Positions 33,163 through 42,010 of a stretch of 64,000 nucleotides of DNA are shown one piece after another (the first letter of the stretch is position 1; each line of letters starts with the position of its first letter). The notes below the pieces were generated by a model. That model searched no databases and was not told where the DNA came from. It saw only the letters and a program-made list of their open reading frames with translations. Source of the DNA: Paractinoplanes toevensis (GTDB lineage: Bacteria > Actinomycetota > Actinomycetes > Mycobacteriales > Micromonosporaceae); the NCBI RefSeq assembly GCF_018332695.1, contig NZ_BOQN01000156.1, forward strand, positions 1 through 64,000, written 5' to 3'. The translations under genes and the position numbers were made by a program.

Positions 33163-35664
33163 TCAGAACATCATCGCCGGGTCCACCTCGATCCGCACCG
33201 GCAGCGCCGCCCGCTTGGCACTGCGCACCGCCGCCGCCTCGTGCAACGCGTGCGCCATCGCGCCGGCCTGCGACCGCGACGTGCGCACCAGCATCCGTTC
33301 CTGCCCCTCGTCGGCCGGCACCGGACCGAGGATCTCGGCCGAGTCGGGCAGTTTCGCGGCGTCGAGCAGCTCGGCGACCGCCTCCGCCACCCCGGTGAGG
33401 CTGGCCATCCGGGCGGCGGGCGGAAAGCCCAGCTCCCGCCGCTCGGCCAGTTCCCGCGCCGCGAACCACCCCGGATCCCACCGGATCAGCGCCTGCACCG
33501 TGGCGAGCGACCCGTCCGCCACGACAACCACCCTGCCGCCCGCCTTCGCGGGCCGGGCCAGCGCCGACGCGGTGAGCCACCGCCGCATGGTCTCCTCGGC
33601 GGCGCGCAGGTCGGAGCGGGTAAGCAGCGCCCACGTGTCGAGCAGCAGCACCGCCCCGTAGCCGCCCTCGGCGACCGGCTCGGCCCCCGGCGTCGCGACC
33701 ACGACCGACGCGGTCCCCGGCACACCGTCGAGAATCTCGTCCCGCCCCGAGGTCCGCACCGGAATGTCCGGGAACGCCCGCCCGAGCTCCTCGGCCGTCC
33801 GCCGGGCGCCGGTGATCGAGGCGCGCAGCCGCCGCCCACCGCAGGCCGGGCACGAGTAGTCGGCCGCGGCCCGCCCGCACCACCGGCAGGTGGGCACGTC
33901 CCGCGCCCCCGCCAGCGACAACGGCCCCGAACAGTGCGGACACCGGGCCGGCGTGCGGCACTCCGCGCAGGCGACGGACGGCAGATAGCCCCGCCGCGGC
34001 ACCTGGACGAGCACCGGCGCCCCTGCCTTGAGCGCCTGCCTGGCCGCCTCCCAGGCCAGACTGGGCAGCCGGGCGGTAGCCGCTCCCGGATCCCGGGCGA
34101 GCTGCGGATCGTCCCCGGTCGGTGCGATGGCCGGCACGCGCTTCCGCAGCACGTCCCGCGAGGCCGAGATCTCCTTGGCCCACCCGGTCTCCAACAACAA
34201 CTGCCCTTCACCGGTACGGGCGTGGCCCCCGACCAGCACGGCACAGTCGGCGAGGCGGGCCCGGGTCAGCAGCACCTCGCGGGCGTGCGGATAGGGCGAC
34301 CGCGGTTCGGCGTGCAGGTCGTCCCCGTCGTCCCAGATGACGAGGAGCCCGAGCTTGGCGACCGGCGCCCACATGGCAGCCCGGGTCCCGACGACAACCG
34401 GAACCTGATGCCGGCTGGCCGCGAGAAACCGCCGATAGCGCTCGGCCGGCCCGAGCGCGGCATTGAGCGCGACATGCAGCCCATCCCCGAGCACCGAGCC
34501 GAGCGCCCGATCAACCCGCTCAAGATCCCGAGCATCCGCCACGACGATGACCACACCCAGCCCGGCCCGCACAGTCGCCGCCGCAGCCTCGGCGATCCGA
34601 ACAGCCCAGTCCTCCCCCGGCAGCACCCCCCAAACGGCCCGGGGCGACCGCCCGTCCTCGAGCGCCCGCAGAAACGCGGCCCCCGCAACATACGAATCCC
34701 ACCCACCGGCAGCAGGCAGCCCCTTACCCGGCGGCAGCACAGCCACCACCCCACCGTCACCCGGCTCCCCGCCCGCCCGGCGAGCCGTGCCCTCGCCAGC
34801 CGCCGGACCGCCCACCGCCGGACCAGCCGTGACCGCGCCTGCCTGGAGACCGCCCACAGCCAGACCACCAGCCGCGACCTCACTCGCCACCGCGCCAGCC
34901 GCGACCTCACCGGCTGCCAGGCCAGCCATCCCGCCAGCCGCGACCTGACTCGCCGCCAGGACGGTCGCCGCGCCGGCTCTGATCTCACCAGCCGCAGAAC
35001 TGGTCGCAGCCGGGCCGACGGCGGTCAAGCCAACGGCCGGGCCGGTCGTTGGCCCGCTCCCCGCCCAGCCGGCCGCCGGGCCAATCGCCGTGGCCTCGCC
35101 CCCCGCCACACCAGCGGCCGCCGGGGCCGCTGCCGAATCAGCCGTGGCCACTCTCGCCGTCGCCTGATCAGCGGCGGTGGCGCCAGTATGTGGACCGTCA
35201 GCGATGGGCGCGGCGCCGACGCCTTGCTCCCCGGCCGGGACCTCCATGCCGGATAAGTCGGGCTTATCGCTCTTCTTGGCTTGGGCCTCGACTCGGGCGT
35301 GGCGGGGCGGGACCGCCAGCCGCAGCACGTCGCAGAGGTTTCCGGCGTAGCGGTCGGCAACCGCTCGCGCCAGCCGCGCCACCTCGGGGTCGAGCACCCG
35401 CTCCGGCGAGACGATCTTGTCGAGATAGGCCAGCTTGCCGCCGTGCGGTGAGGACTCGGCCCGCTCCAGCAGGAACCCGGTCACCAGTTGGCCGGCGAAC
35501 CGGACCTTGACCCGCACCCCGGGCTGCGCCGCCTCGTCGTCGGCCGCGGCCACCAGGTAGTCGAAGGGCCGATCGAGGTGCGGCAGGGGCACGTCGACGC
35601 ACACCCGGGCCACCGGCGACCGCTCGGCCGGGACCCGTTCGCTGCGTGCACTCTTGCTGGTCAT
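33163..35664 (-). CDS. priA: PriA-like primosomal protein N', helicase-degenerate, with Ala/Gly insert
   Basis: The 833-residue product has the PriA N-terminal DNA-binding domain (about 15-125: VARVCVDVPLPHLDRPFDYL), the zinc region with eight cysteines (CAECRTPARCPHCSG, CRWCGR, CPACGG) and the C-terminal domain ending EVDPAMMF. As in other actinobacterial PriA proteins, the Walker A and helicase motifs are absent (WGVLPGEDW stands in their place), so it probably acts as a binding or recruitment factor in replication restart. Residues about 135-315 form an Ala/Gly-rich repetitive insert. The ATG at 35664 is chosen because the longer open frame reads through the adjacent TetR gene. Confidence 0.9.
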   Translation of the reverse strand: MTSKSARSERVPAERSPVARVCVDVPLPHLDRPFDYLVAAADDEAAQPGVRVKVRFAGQLVTGFLLERAESSPHGGKLAYLDKIVSPERVLDPEVARLARAVADRYAGNLCDVLRLAVPPRHARVEAQAKKSDKPDLSGMEVPAGEQGVGAAPIADGPHTGATAADQATARVATADSAAAPAAAGVAGGEATAIGPAAGWAGSGPTTGPAVGLTAVGPAATSSAAGEIRAGAATVLAASQVAAGGMAGLAAGEVAAGAVASEVAAGGLAVGGLQAGAVTAGPAVGGPAAGEGTARRAGGEPGDGGVVAVLPPGKGLPAAGGWDSYVAGAAFLRALEDGRSPRAVWGVLPGEDWAVRIAEAAAATVRAGLGVVIVVADARDLERVDRALGSVLGDGLHVALNAALGPAERYRRFLAASRHQVPVVVGTRAAMWAPVAKLGLLVIWDDGDDLHAEPRSPYPHAREVLLTRARLADCAVLVGGHARTGEGQLLLETGWAKEISASRDVLRKRVPAIAPTGDDPQLARDPGAATARLPSLAWEAARQALKAGAPVLVQVPRRGYLPSVACAECRTPARCPHCSGPLSLAGARDVPTCRWCGRAAADYSCPACGGRRLRASITGARRTAEELGRAFPDIPVRTSGRDEILDGVPGTASVVVATPGAEPVAEGGYGAVLLLDTWALLTRSDLRAAEETMRRWLTASALARPAKAGGRVVVVADGSLATVQALIRWDPGWFAARELAERRELGFPPAARMASLTGVAEAVAELLDAAKLPDSAEILGPVPADEGQERMLVRTSRSQAGAMAHALHEAAAVRSAKRAALPVRIEVDPAMMF
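34720..35260 (-). repeat. imperfect Ala/Gly-rich repeat region within priA
   Basis: This stretch encodes a run of about 180 residues made of AAG, VAAG and AGE-type units (for example AAGEVAAGAVASEVAAGGLA). At DNA level, versions of the 16-base unit CCAGCCGCGACCTCAC recur on the plus strand. It lies between the PriA N-terminal domain and the remnant helicase core. Confidence 0.75.
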
Positions 35665-35699
35665 CGCCGAACATTCTGCCGAAGGGGTGTGACAAAAGC

Positions 35700-36293
35700 T
35701 CAACCGCGCGCGACGCCCGACAGCACTGCCGCCACCATCCGCTCCAGGACATCCGGCCCCGGCGGCCGGGCTCCGCGGTCGGCGTACAGCAGGTGGGCGG
35801 AGCCGATCAGCATCGGGGCCAGCGTGTCGACGTCGGCGCCGGGGGCCAGCCGGCCCAGGTCGCGCTCGGCCGACAGGTACTCCCGGATGATCGCGCCGGC
35901 CTCGGTCAGCAGCGGAATGCCCCAGGCGCCCCGGGCCGACCGCACCCGGGCCCGCAGATCGTCCCGGAAGGTGATCAGGCTGACGATGGCGACGGCCACC
36001 GAGTTGAAGATCTCTTCCAAGAACGCGGTGAGATTCTCGGCGACCGTGGCGGTGCCGACGGCGGAGAGCAGCATCGGCTCGGACAACAGGAGCCGCTGGA
36101 TCCGGTCCAGCACCAACTCGGTCAGAAACTGGTCGAAATCGGCGAAGTGCCGGTGCAGCACGCCCTTGGCCACGCCGGCCTCGTCGGTGACCGCACGGCT
36201 GGTCAGGGCCTGCGGCCCATCCCTGAGCAGCACCCGCTCCGCGGCCGCGAACAACTGCTCCCGTACGTCTCGAAGCGCCACACCGGTCGGCAA
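35700..36293 (-). CDS. TetR-family transcriptional regulator
   Basis: The 197-residue protein has the N-terminal helix-turn-helix LRDVREQLFAAAERVLLRDG, then TSRAVTDEAGVAKGVLHRHF (about residues 8-50), and a helical ligand-binding domain. The start is uncertain: TTG at 36293 with GGGGG upstream, or GTG at 36281. It is divergent from a SAM methyltransferase, with two copies of a palindrome between them. This fits a repressor of itself and the methyltransferase. Confidence 0.88.
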   Translation of the reverse strand: MPTGVALRDVREQLFAAAERVLLRDGPQALTSRAVTDEAGVAKGVLHRHFADFDQFLTELVLDRIQRLLLSEPMLLSAVGTATVAENLTAFLEEIFNSVAVAIVSLITFRDDLRARVRSARGAWGIPLLTEAGAIIREYLSAERDLGRLAPGADVDTLAPMLIGSAHLLYADRGARPPGPDVLERMVAAVLSGVARG

Positions 36294-36315
36294 CGAACCC
36301 CCAAGGGATAGCGAA

Positions 36316-36350
36316 TGGGCGCTCGCCCACTTAAGGTGGGCGCGTGCCCA
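36316..36350. promoter_or_regulatory. two tandem TetR-type operators
   Basis: TGGGCGCTCGCCCA (36316-36329) and TGGGCGCGTGCCCA (36337-36350) are near-identical palindromic sites whose starts are 21 bases apart, two helical turns. They lie between the TetR gene and the divergent methyltransferase gene. Together they also form a larger inverted repeat around TTAA. Confidence 0.7.
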
Positions 36351-36377
36351 CTATACGGCCCCGAGGAGCGTGAACCC

Positions 36378-37151
36378 ATGACCGAGTCACACCACCAGCG
36401 ACAGGCCGCCGAGTCGTTCGGTGCGGAGGCCGAGCGCTACGACCGCGCGCGGCCCAGCTACCCGCAGCAGCTGATCCACCGGATCGTCGAGAACAGCACC
36501 GGCCCGCACGTCCTCGACGTCGGCACCGGCACCGGCATCGCGGCCCGGCAGCTCGAAATCGAGGAACAGCACGTGCTCGGTCTCGACGTGGACCCGCTGA
36601 TGGCCGAGCAGGCCCGCCGCCAGGGCCTCGAGGTCGAGGTGTCGAAGTTCGAGGACTGGGACCCGCGGGGACGGCAGTTCGACACCGTCGTCGCCGCGCA
36701 GGCCTGGCACTGGGTCGACCCGATCGCCGGCGCGACGAAGGCGGCCGGGATCCTGACGCCCGCCGGTCGCATCGCGCTGATCTGGAACGTGATGGAGCCC
36801 GAGCCCGCGGCCAGGAAGGCCTTCGCCGAGGTGAACGCGTCCGTCCTGCCCGACTTTCCCAACCTGTGGTCGGGTGACCGCCCGATCCTCGAGTTGTACG
36901 GCCGAATGTTTGAGACCGCCGAGCACGGCCTGGAGAAATCCGGAGATTTCACCCACCCGGAACGGTGGCGCGTCGACTGGGACCGCGCCTACGGCAAGCA
37001 GGAGTGGCTGGACCAGCTTCCGACCTTCGGCGGGATGAGCCGGCTGCCGAAGGGCCAGGTGGACGAACTGCTGGCGATGACCGCCACGGCGATCGGCGAC
37101 AGCTTCGTCATGCACTACACAACCGTCGCGGTGACGGCCACCCGGAAATGA
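36378..37151 (+). CDS. class I SAM-dependent methyltransferase
   Basis: The 257-residue protein has the Rossmann methyltransferase fold: motif I HVLDVGTGTGIAARQL (about residues 43-58), acidic loop LGLDVDPLMAEQARR, a motif IV-like FDTVVAAQAWHWVDP (about 101-115) and a family-typical GRIALIWNVMEPE. The target is probably a small molecule, as in UbiE-like enzymes, but is not determined. The ATG at 36378 follows GAGGAGCGTG. Control by the divergent TetR protein is inferred from operator copies in the promoter. Confidence 0.88.
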   Translation: MTESHHQRQAAESFGAEAERYDRARPSYPQQLIHRIVENSTGPHVLDVGTGTGIAARQLEIEEQHVLGLDVDPLMAEQARRQGLEVEVSKFEDWDPRGRQFDTVVAAQAWHWVDPIAGATKAAGILTPAGRIALIWNVMEPEPAARKAFAEVNASVLPDFPNLWSGDRPILELYGRMFETAEHGLEKSGDFTHPERWRVDWDRAYGKQEWLDQLPTFGGMSRLPKGQVDELLAMTATAIGDSFVMHYTTVAVTATRK

Positions 37152-37152
37152 A

Positions 37153-37184
37153 CGGACCGGCGCCCCGGAAGGGGCGCCGGTCCG
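37153..37184. terminator. bidirectional terminator between methyltransferase and metK
   Basis: CGGACCGGCGCCCC and GGGGCGCCGGTCCG form a perfect 14-base stem with a GGAA loop. It lies between the convergent methyltransferase and metK stops, followed on the plus strand by GAAAAC. Confidence 0.8.
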
Positions 37185-37190
37185 GAAAAC

Positions 37191-38381
37191 TCAGGCAGCG
37201 GCGTTCTTGAGGTCCTGTGCCCGGTCGGTGTTCTCCCACAGCAGGTCCGGCAGGTCACGGCCGAAGTGACCGTACGCGGCGGTCTGCTGGTAGATCGGGC
37301 GCAGCAGGTTCAGGTCACGGATGATCGCGGCCGGACGCAGGTCGAAGACCTGGTTGATCGCCGCCTCGATCCGCTCGACCGGCACATTCTCGGTGCCGAA
37401 CGTCTCGACGAACAGCGACACCGGGTGCGCCTTACCGATCGCGTAGGCGACCTGCGCCTCACACCGCTCGGCCAGACCCGCGGCAACCACGTTCTTGGCG
37501 ACCCAGCGCATCGCGTACGCCGCGGAACGGTCCACCTTGGACGGGTCCTTGCCGGAGAAGGCACCGCCGCCGTGGCGCGCGTAACCGCCGTACGTGTCAA
37601 CGATGATCTTGCGGCCGGTCAGGCCGGCGTCGCCCATCGGGCCTCCGATCTCGAACCGGCCGGTCGGGTTGACCAGCAGCCGGTAGCCCTCGGTGTCGAT
37701 GCCGAGGCCCTCGAGCTCGGGCGCGATGACATGCTCGCGAACGTCGGGGGTCAGCAGCGACTCCAGCGAGATGTCGGCCGCGTGCTGCGACGAGACGACC
37801 ACCGTGTCGAGACGGACCGGCTTCAACCCGTCGTACTCGATCGTCACCTGGGTCTTACCGTCCGGGCGCAGGTACGGGATCGTGCCGTCCTTACGCGCGG
37901 CCGACAGGCGGCGGGCCAGACGGTGCGCGAGCGCGATCGGCAGCGGCATCAGCTCAGGAGTCTCCGAGCAGGCGAAGCCGAACATCATGCCCTGGTCGCC
38001 GGCACCCTGGGAGTCCAGGACGTGCTCCGAGTCGCCCTCACGCAACTCCAGCGCGCTGTCCACGCCCTGGGCGATGTCGGGCGACTGGGCACCGATGGAC
38101 ACACTCACGCCGCAGGACGCGCCGTCGAAGCCCTTCTTGGACGAGTCGTAACCGATCCGCAGGATCGTGTCGCGCACGATGCTCGGGATATCGGCGTAGG
38201 CCTGCGTGGTGACCTCGCCCGCCACGTGCACCTGGCCGGTGGTGATCAGAGTCTCCACCGCCACCCGGCTGCGGGGGTCCTGCGCCAGCAGGGCGTCGAG
38301 AATGCCGTCGCTGATCTGGTCAGCGATCTTGTCCGGGTGGCCTTCCGTGACCGACTCGGAGGTGAACAGGCGGCGTGCCAC
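37191..38381 (-). CDS. metK: S-adenosylmethionine synthetase
   Basis: MetK makes SAM from ATP and methionine. The 396-residue protein starts ARRLFTSESVTEGHPDKIAD. It carries the catalytic GHPDK, the GAGDQG loop (VLDSQGAGDQGMMFGFA) and the phosphate loop GGGAFSGKDPSKVDRS. The GTG at 38381 is preferred to the ATG at 38408 because GAGGAG stands just before it and family members start here. It supplies SAM to the many methyltransferases nearby. Confidence 0.97.
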   Translation of the reverse strand: MARRLFTSESVTEGHPDKIADQISDGILDALLAQDPRSRVAVETLITTGQVHVAGEVTTQAYADIPSIVRDTILRIGYDSSKKGFDGASCGVSVSIGAQSPDIAQGVDSALELREGDSEHVLDSQGAGDQGMMFGFACSETPELMPLPIALAHRLARRLSAARKDGTIPYLRPDGKTQVTIEYDGLKPVRLDTVVVSSQHAADISLESLLTPDVREHVIAPELEGLGIDTEGYRLLVNPTGRFEIGGPMGDAGLTGRKIIVDTYGGYARHGGGAFSGKDPSKVDRSAAYAMRWVAKNVVAAGLAERCEAQVAYAIGKAHPVSLFVETFGTENVPVERIEAAINQVFDLRPAAIIRDLNLLRPIYQQTAAYGHFGRDLPDLLWENTDRAQDLKNAAA

Positions 38382-38456
38382 GGTGCTCCTCAGCTTGTCG
38401 AAGTTCAACGTATCGCGAGAGTGTAATCACCACGAACGACAGGAGACGCTTGGGTG

Positions 38457-39674
38457 CTATGCCGTCTCACCGGCATCGACCTGGCGTTCCAGCAACGCGA
38501 TGGCGTGGTCGTAAATCCTATCGGCCACATCTTCTTTGCGGAGTTCGCCGAGGGCCGTCGTGCTTCCGTCGGCCCCGAGCAGCGTGACGTCATTGTTGTC
38601 GGAGCCGAAGACCCGATCGACACCGACCTCGTTGACGACGATCAGGTCAGCTCGTTTCCTGACCAACTTAGCGCGCGCGTGCTCAAGAGCGTCGTGCGTC
38701 TCGGCCGCGAACGCAACCAGCAATTGACCAGGGCGTTTGTTCGCACCGAGTTCGGCCGCGATGTCCGGGTTGGTCACCAGGACGATCGGGTCCGGCGTAC
38801 CCCCCTCGGTCTTTTTGATCTTTTGGTCGGCCATCGTGGCCGGCCGGAAATCGGCGGGCGCGGCCGCCATGACCACGATGTCGGCATCGGCGAAGGCCTT
38901 CACCGTCGCGGCGCGCAACTCCTCGGTGGTGCCGACCCGGATGATCTCGGTGCCGACCGGGTCGGGCAGCGCAACGTTCGCGGTGACGAGCGTTACTCGC
39001 GCGCCGCGGGCGACGGCCGCCCGGGCGAGGGCGTAACCCTGTTTGCCGGATGACCGATTTCCGATAAAACGCACGGGATCGAGGGGTTCCCGCGTGCCGC
39101 CGGCGGTCACCACGACGTGCCGACCAGCCAGATCCAAATCAAGACCCCGCTTGAGTACGGCCTGAGCACGCTCGAAGATCTCCGCCGGATCAGGCAGCCG
39201 CCCCTTGCCGGTATCTGCCCCGGTCAGTCGCCCGACCGCCGGTTCGATCACGATTGCGCCACGTTCGCGCAGGAGTGCGACGTTCGCGCGCGTCGCCGGG
39301 TTCTCCCACATCTCGGTGTGCATGGCCGGTGCGTACACAATCGGGCAGGTCGCCGTCAGCAAGGTGTTGGTGAGCAGATCGTCGGCGATCCCGTGCGCCG
39401 CCTTGGCCAGCATGTCGGCGGTGGCCGGCGCGACCACGACCAGGTCGGCGTGCCGCCCGATGCGCACATGCGGCACCTCGTGCGCGTCGTCCCAGACCTC
39501 GGTCGCGACCGGCTTGCCGGACAGCGCCGCCCAGGTGGGCGCCCCCACGAACTTGAGCGCCGAGGCGGTCGGCACCACCCGCACGCTGTGCCCGGACTCG
39601 GTGAACAGACGCAACAGCTCACAGGCCTTGTAGGCGGCGATCCCGCCACAAACCCCCAGGACGACTTCAGTCAT
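38457..39674 (-). CDS. coaBC: bifunctional PPC synthetase/decarboxylase
   Basis: CoaBC makes 4'-phosphopantetheine for coenzyme A. The CoaC flavoprotein domain (about 1-180) has VVLGVCGGIAAYKACELL, the active-site His in VPHVRIGRHADL and PAMHTEMWENPA. The CoaB ligase domain (about 190-395) has VVVTAGGTREPLDPVRFI, NRSSGKQG and VMAAAPADFRP. The total of 405 residues is normal. It is downstream of rpoZ across a strong hairpin. Confidence 0.96.
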   Translation of the reverse strand: MTEVVLGVCGGIAAYKACELLRLFTESGHSVRVVPTASALKFVGAPTWAALSGKPVATEVWDDAHEVPHVRIGRHADLVVVAPATADMLAKAAHGIADDLLTNTLLTATCPIVYAPAMHTEMWENPATRANVALLRERGAIVIEPAVGRLTGADTGKGRLPDPAEIFERAQAVLKRGLDLDLAGRHVVVTAGGTREPLDPVRFIGNRSSGKQGYALARAAVARGARVTLVTANVALPDPVGTEIIRVGTTEELRAATVKAFADADIVVMAAAPADFRPATMADQKIKKTEGGTPDPIVLVTNPDIAAELGANKRPGQLLVAFAAETHDALEHARAKLVRKRADLIVVNEVGVDRVFGSDNNDVTLLGADGSTTALGELRKEDVADRIYDHAIALLERQVDAGETA

Positions 39675-39683
39675 GAGACAAAT

Positions 39684-39714
39684 GATCCCGCGTCCGTCGG
39701 GCGGACGCGGGATC
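39684..39714 (-). terminator. hairpin between rpoZ and coaBC
   Basis: GATCCCGCGTCCG and CGGACGCGGGATC form a perfect 13-base stem with a 5-base loop, 29 bases after the rpoZ stop. It is likely to terminate or attenuate transcription before coaBC. Confidence 0.65.
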
Positions 39715-39743
39715 AGTTTTGAACCTGTGGATAACCCGGATGC

Positions 39744-40007
39744 TTACGGGTTGTCCGTGGCTTCGGCGGTCAGCAGACCGGCGTTGATCTCACGCATGGC
39801 GATGGAGAGCGGCTTCTCCTGCGGGGTGGTCTCGACCAGCGGCCCGACGTATTCCAGCAGGCCCTCGCCGAGCTGGCTGTAGTAGGCGTTCACCTGGCGG
39901 GCGCGCTTGGCCGCGAAGATCACCAGCGAGTACTTCGACGAGGTCTTGTCCAGCAGCTCGTCGATGGGCGGGTTGGTGATGCCTTCGGGGTTCGCGATGG
40001 TTCCCAC
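39744..40007 (-). CDS. rpoZ: RNA polymerase omega subunit
   Basis: The 87-residue omega subunit helps assemble beta'. It shows GITNPPIDELLDKTSSKYSL and then VIFAAKRARQVNAYYSQLGE, the usual actinobacterial N-terminal two-thirds, and a C-terminal PLSIAMREINAGLL. The first codon is GTG. It starts 13 bases after gmk, giving the common gmk-rpoZ pair. Confidence 0.96.
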   Translation of the reverse strand: MGTIANPEGITNPPIDELLDKTSSKYSLVIFAAKRARQVNAYYSQLGEGLLEYVGPLVETTPQEKPLSIAMREINAGLLTAEATDNP

Positions 40008-40020
40008 AGTTAGAAAATCC

Positions 40021-40635
40021 TTAGTGTTCTGGAGCTTGCGCGGGCGTCAGAAACGATGAACCGAGCAATCCTACCAGCTCGTCTGCGGCCCGCTCGACGA
40101 AGTCGTTGACCACCGTACGGTCGAATTCTTTTTCGTGCGACAGCTCCTCGTCGGCATGGGCCAGCCGGCGACGGATGGTTTCTTCGTCCTCGGTGCCCCG
40201 GCCGATCAGTCGGCGCTTGAGCTCCTCGACGCTCGGTGGCGCGAGGAACACCAGTTGCGCGTGCGGCATGGTGGCGCGCACCTGGCGCGCTCCCTGCAGA
40301 TCGATCTTCAGCAGGACCGGGCGGCCCTGACTCAACCAGCCCTCGACCTGGGCCCGCGGGGTCCCGTAGAGGTTCCCGGCGAACTCGGCCCACTCGAGCA
40401 GCTGACCGCCGTCGATCAGCCGTTGAAACTCCGAACGGTTCACGAAGTGGTAATGCTCGCCGTCGGTCTCGTAGTCGCGCTTCTTCCGTGTCGTCACCGA
40501 CACGGAGAGCTTGATCCAAGGCGAGCGCGCCCGGATCAGCTCGATCACGCTGTCCTTGCCGACCCCGGAGGGACCGGAAAGGACGGTGAGGCGGGCTGCC
40601 GGGCGCGCGTCGTCATCCATGCTCACAAGGCTCAT
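40021..40635 (-). CDS. gmk: guanylate kinase
   Basis: It phosphorylates GMP to GDP. The 204-residue protein has the P-loop LSGPSGVGKDSVI (about residues 18-30), the GMP-binding segment SVSVTTRKKRDYETDGEHYHF (split here as SVSVTTRKKRDYE and DGEHYHF) and the lid region RLIGRGTEDEETIRRRL. The last residues are non-conserved. An internal ATG (DDDARPAAR) could be the true start. It is in line with rpoZ and downstream of mihF. Confidence 0.95.
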   Translation of the reverse strand: MSLVSMDDDARPAARLTVLSGPSGVGKDSVIELIRARSPWIKLSVSVTTRKKRDYETDGEHYHFVNRSEFQRLIDGGQLLEWAEFAGNLYGTPRAQVEGWLSQGRPVLLKIDLQGARQVRATMPHAQLVFLAPPSVEELKRRLIGRGTEDEETIRRRLAHADEELSHEKEFDRTVVNDFVERAADELVGLLGSSFLTPAQAPEH

Positions 40636-40653
40636 TCAACACGAGCCCATGAG

Positions 40654-40971
40654 TCAGTTCGCAGCGAACTCCCCCAGGAGGGCCTTGCGCTGCTGGTCGC
40701 CGAGGCCACGCAGGCGGCGGCTGTCGGCAATCTTGAGCTTCTCCATGATCTGGGTCGCTCGGATCTTGCCGATGCCCGGCAGCGCCTGAAGCACGGCCGA
40801 GACCTTCAGCTTGCCGACGACCTCGTCCTCCTCCGCGCGGTCCAGAACCGCGGCCAGAGTGGTCTTGCCGGACTTGAGCTGTTCCTTCAGCTCAGCCCGG
40901 GCCTTGCGAACTTCCGCGGCCTTTTCCAGCGCTGCAGCGCGCTGCTCGGGGCTCAGTGACGGGAGCGGCAC
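40654..40971 (-). CDS. mihF: actinobacterial integration host factor
   Basis: This 105-residue nucleoid protein bends DNA and, in mycobacteria, helps L5 phage integration. It is entirely helical. The N-terminal part has LSPEQRAAALEKAAEVRKAR; the helix-two-turn-helix (about 55-100) has LPGIGKIRATQIMEKL and RRLRGLGDQQRKALLGEF. The GTG start is preceded by AGGAGA. The position between pyrF and gmk is the conserved actinobacterial one. Confidence 0.95.
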   Translation of the reverse strand: MPLPSLSPEQRAAALEKAAEVRKARAELKEQLKSGKTTLAAVLDRAEEDEVVGKLKVSAVLQALPGIGKIRATQIMEKLKIADSRRLRGLGDQQRKALLGEFAAN

Positions 40972-41039
40972 CAGTTCTCCTCAGGTCCCTATCGCGGCGG
41001 TAGTTCAATACCGGCGCTTCTGTGAAACGTGGTGTGCCA

Positions 41040-41074
41040 GGGAACCAAAGGGGCATGTGGTTCCCGGCGCCGGG
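41040..41074 (-). terminator. hairpins between pyrF and mihF
   Basis: GGGAACC pairs with GGTTCCC (41040-41065) and CCCGGCGCCGGG (41063-41074) is a 12-base palindrome overlapping it. They lie 83 to 117 bases after the pyrF stop and could end its transcript or form a leader of mihF. No U tract is seen. Confidence 0.4.
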
Positions 41075-41156
41075 AAAACTAGCGGTCAATGGCGGTTTCG
41101 GCAACGTGGGGGTACCCCCTTACCCGCTGGACGCGTGCCTGGTAAGCAGGCGCGTT

Positions 41157-41987
41157 TCACCCGAGAGCGGCCCTGCAATCATCCACGGCGGCCTCTGCGG
41201 CGGCTCGCAGCGCGGACACGGAAGGTCCCGCATTGAGAACTTCCCGTGAGTACGAAGGCAGCACGTTGCGCAGGCTTTCGCCGAAGACGGAGCGCAGGTC
41301 GGAGGGGGTCGCACCCTGCGCTCCGAGGCCCGGCGCGAGTAACGGACCGTTCACTTCGGACAGGTCGTGACCGGTCCGACCGATCGTCGCGCCGACCACG
41401 AGACCAAGGTTGCCGAGCGGCTGGGCACCCCTGTTGACCTGGGAAATCTCGTCAATCACGGTCTGCGCGACGGTGCGGCCGTCGCTTCCGACGGCGTGCT
41501 GGACCGACGGTCCTTCCGGGTTCGACGTGAGCGCGAGAACGAAAACGCCGGCGCCGTTCGCGGCCGCCAGGTCGAATGCCGGCTGCAACGAGCCGACTCC
41601 GAGGTAGGGACTCACAGTAATCGCGTCGACACTCAGCGGGCTCGCCGAATCAAGATAAGCGGAGGCGTACGCGGCCATCGTCGAGCCGATGTCGCCCCTC
41701 TTCACGTCCAAAAGGACAAGGGATCCTGCATCGCGCAACTGTCGGATAGTTGACTCAAGAACGCCGATGCCACGTGACCCAAATCTCTCAAAAAACGCGG
41801 ACTGCGGCTTCACCACAGCCACCCGATCGGCCAGTGCGTCGACCACCGTACGGGCGAAGCGTTCCAGGCCGGCGACGTCATCGGTGAGCCCCCAGCGAGT
41901 CAGCAGGGCGGCGTGCGGGTCGATGCCGACACACAGCGGCCCCCGCTTCTCGATGGCGTCCGTGAGCCGTTTCCCGAAGGTCTCCAT
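41157..41987 (-). CDS. pyrF: orotidine 5'-phosphate decarboxylase, type 2
   Basis: PyrF makes UMP in the last de novo step. The 276-residue length and the motif LLDVKRGDIGSTMAAYA (about residues 92-108), with the catalytic Lys and Asp, mark the longer type 2 form found in actinobacteria. Other visible parts are LCVGIDPHAAL near the start and LLAPGLGAQGATPSDL near the phosphate site. bioA starts the same transcription direction 23 bases upstream, separating pyrF from pyrD. Confidence 0.95.
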   Translation of the reverse strand: METFGKRLTDAIEKRGPLCVGIDPHAALLTRWGLTDDVAGLERFARTVVDALADRVAVVKPQSAFFERFGSRGIGVLESTIRQLRDAGSLVLLDVKRGDIGSTMAAYASAYLDSASPLSVDAITVSPYLGVGSLQPAFDLAAANGAGVFVLALTSNPEGPSVQHAVGSDGRTVAQTVIDEISQVNRGAQPLGNLGLVVGATIGRTGHDLSEVNGPLLAPGLGAQGATPSDLRSVFGESLRNVLPSYSREVLNAGPSVSALRAAAEAAVDDCRAALG

Positions 41988-42010
41988 GCGGCCTCAAAAC
42001 CCCTTCCGTG

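Noticed and set aside
38382..38456. SAM riboswitch before metK
   Set aside because: The gap is only 75 bases, too short, and shows no SAM-aptamer core.
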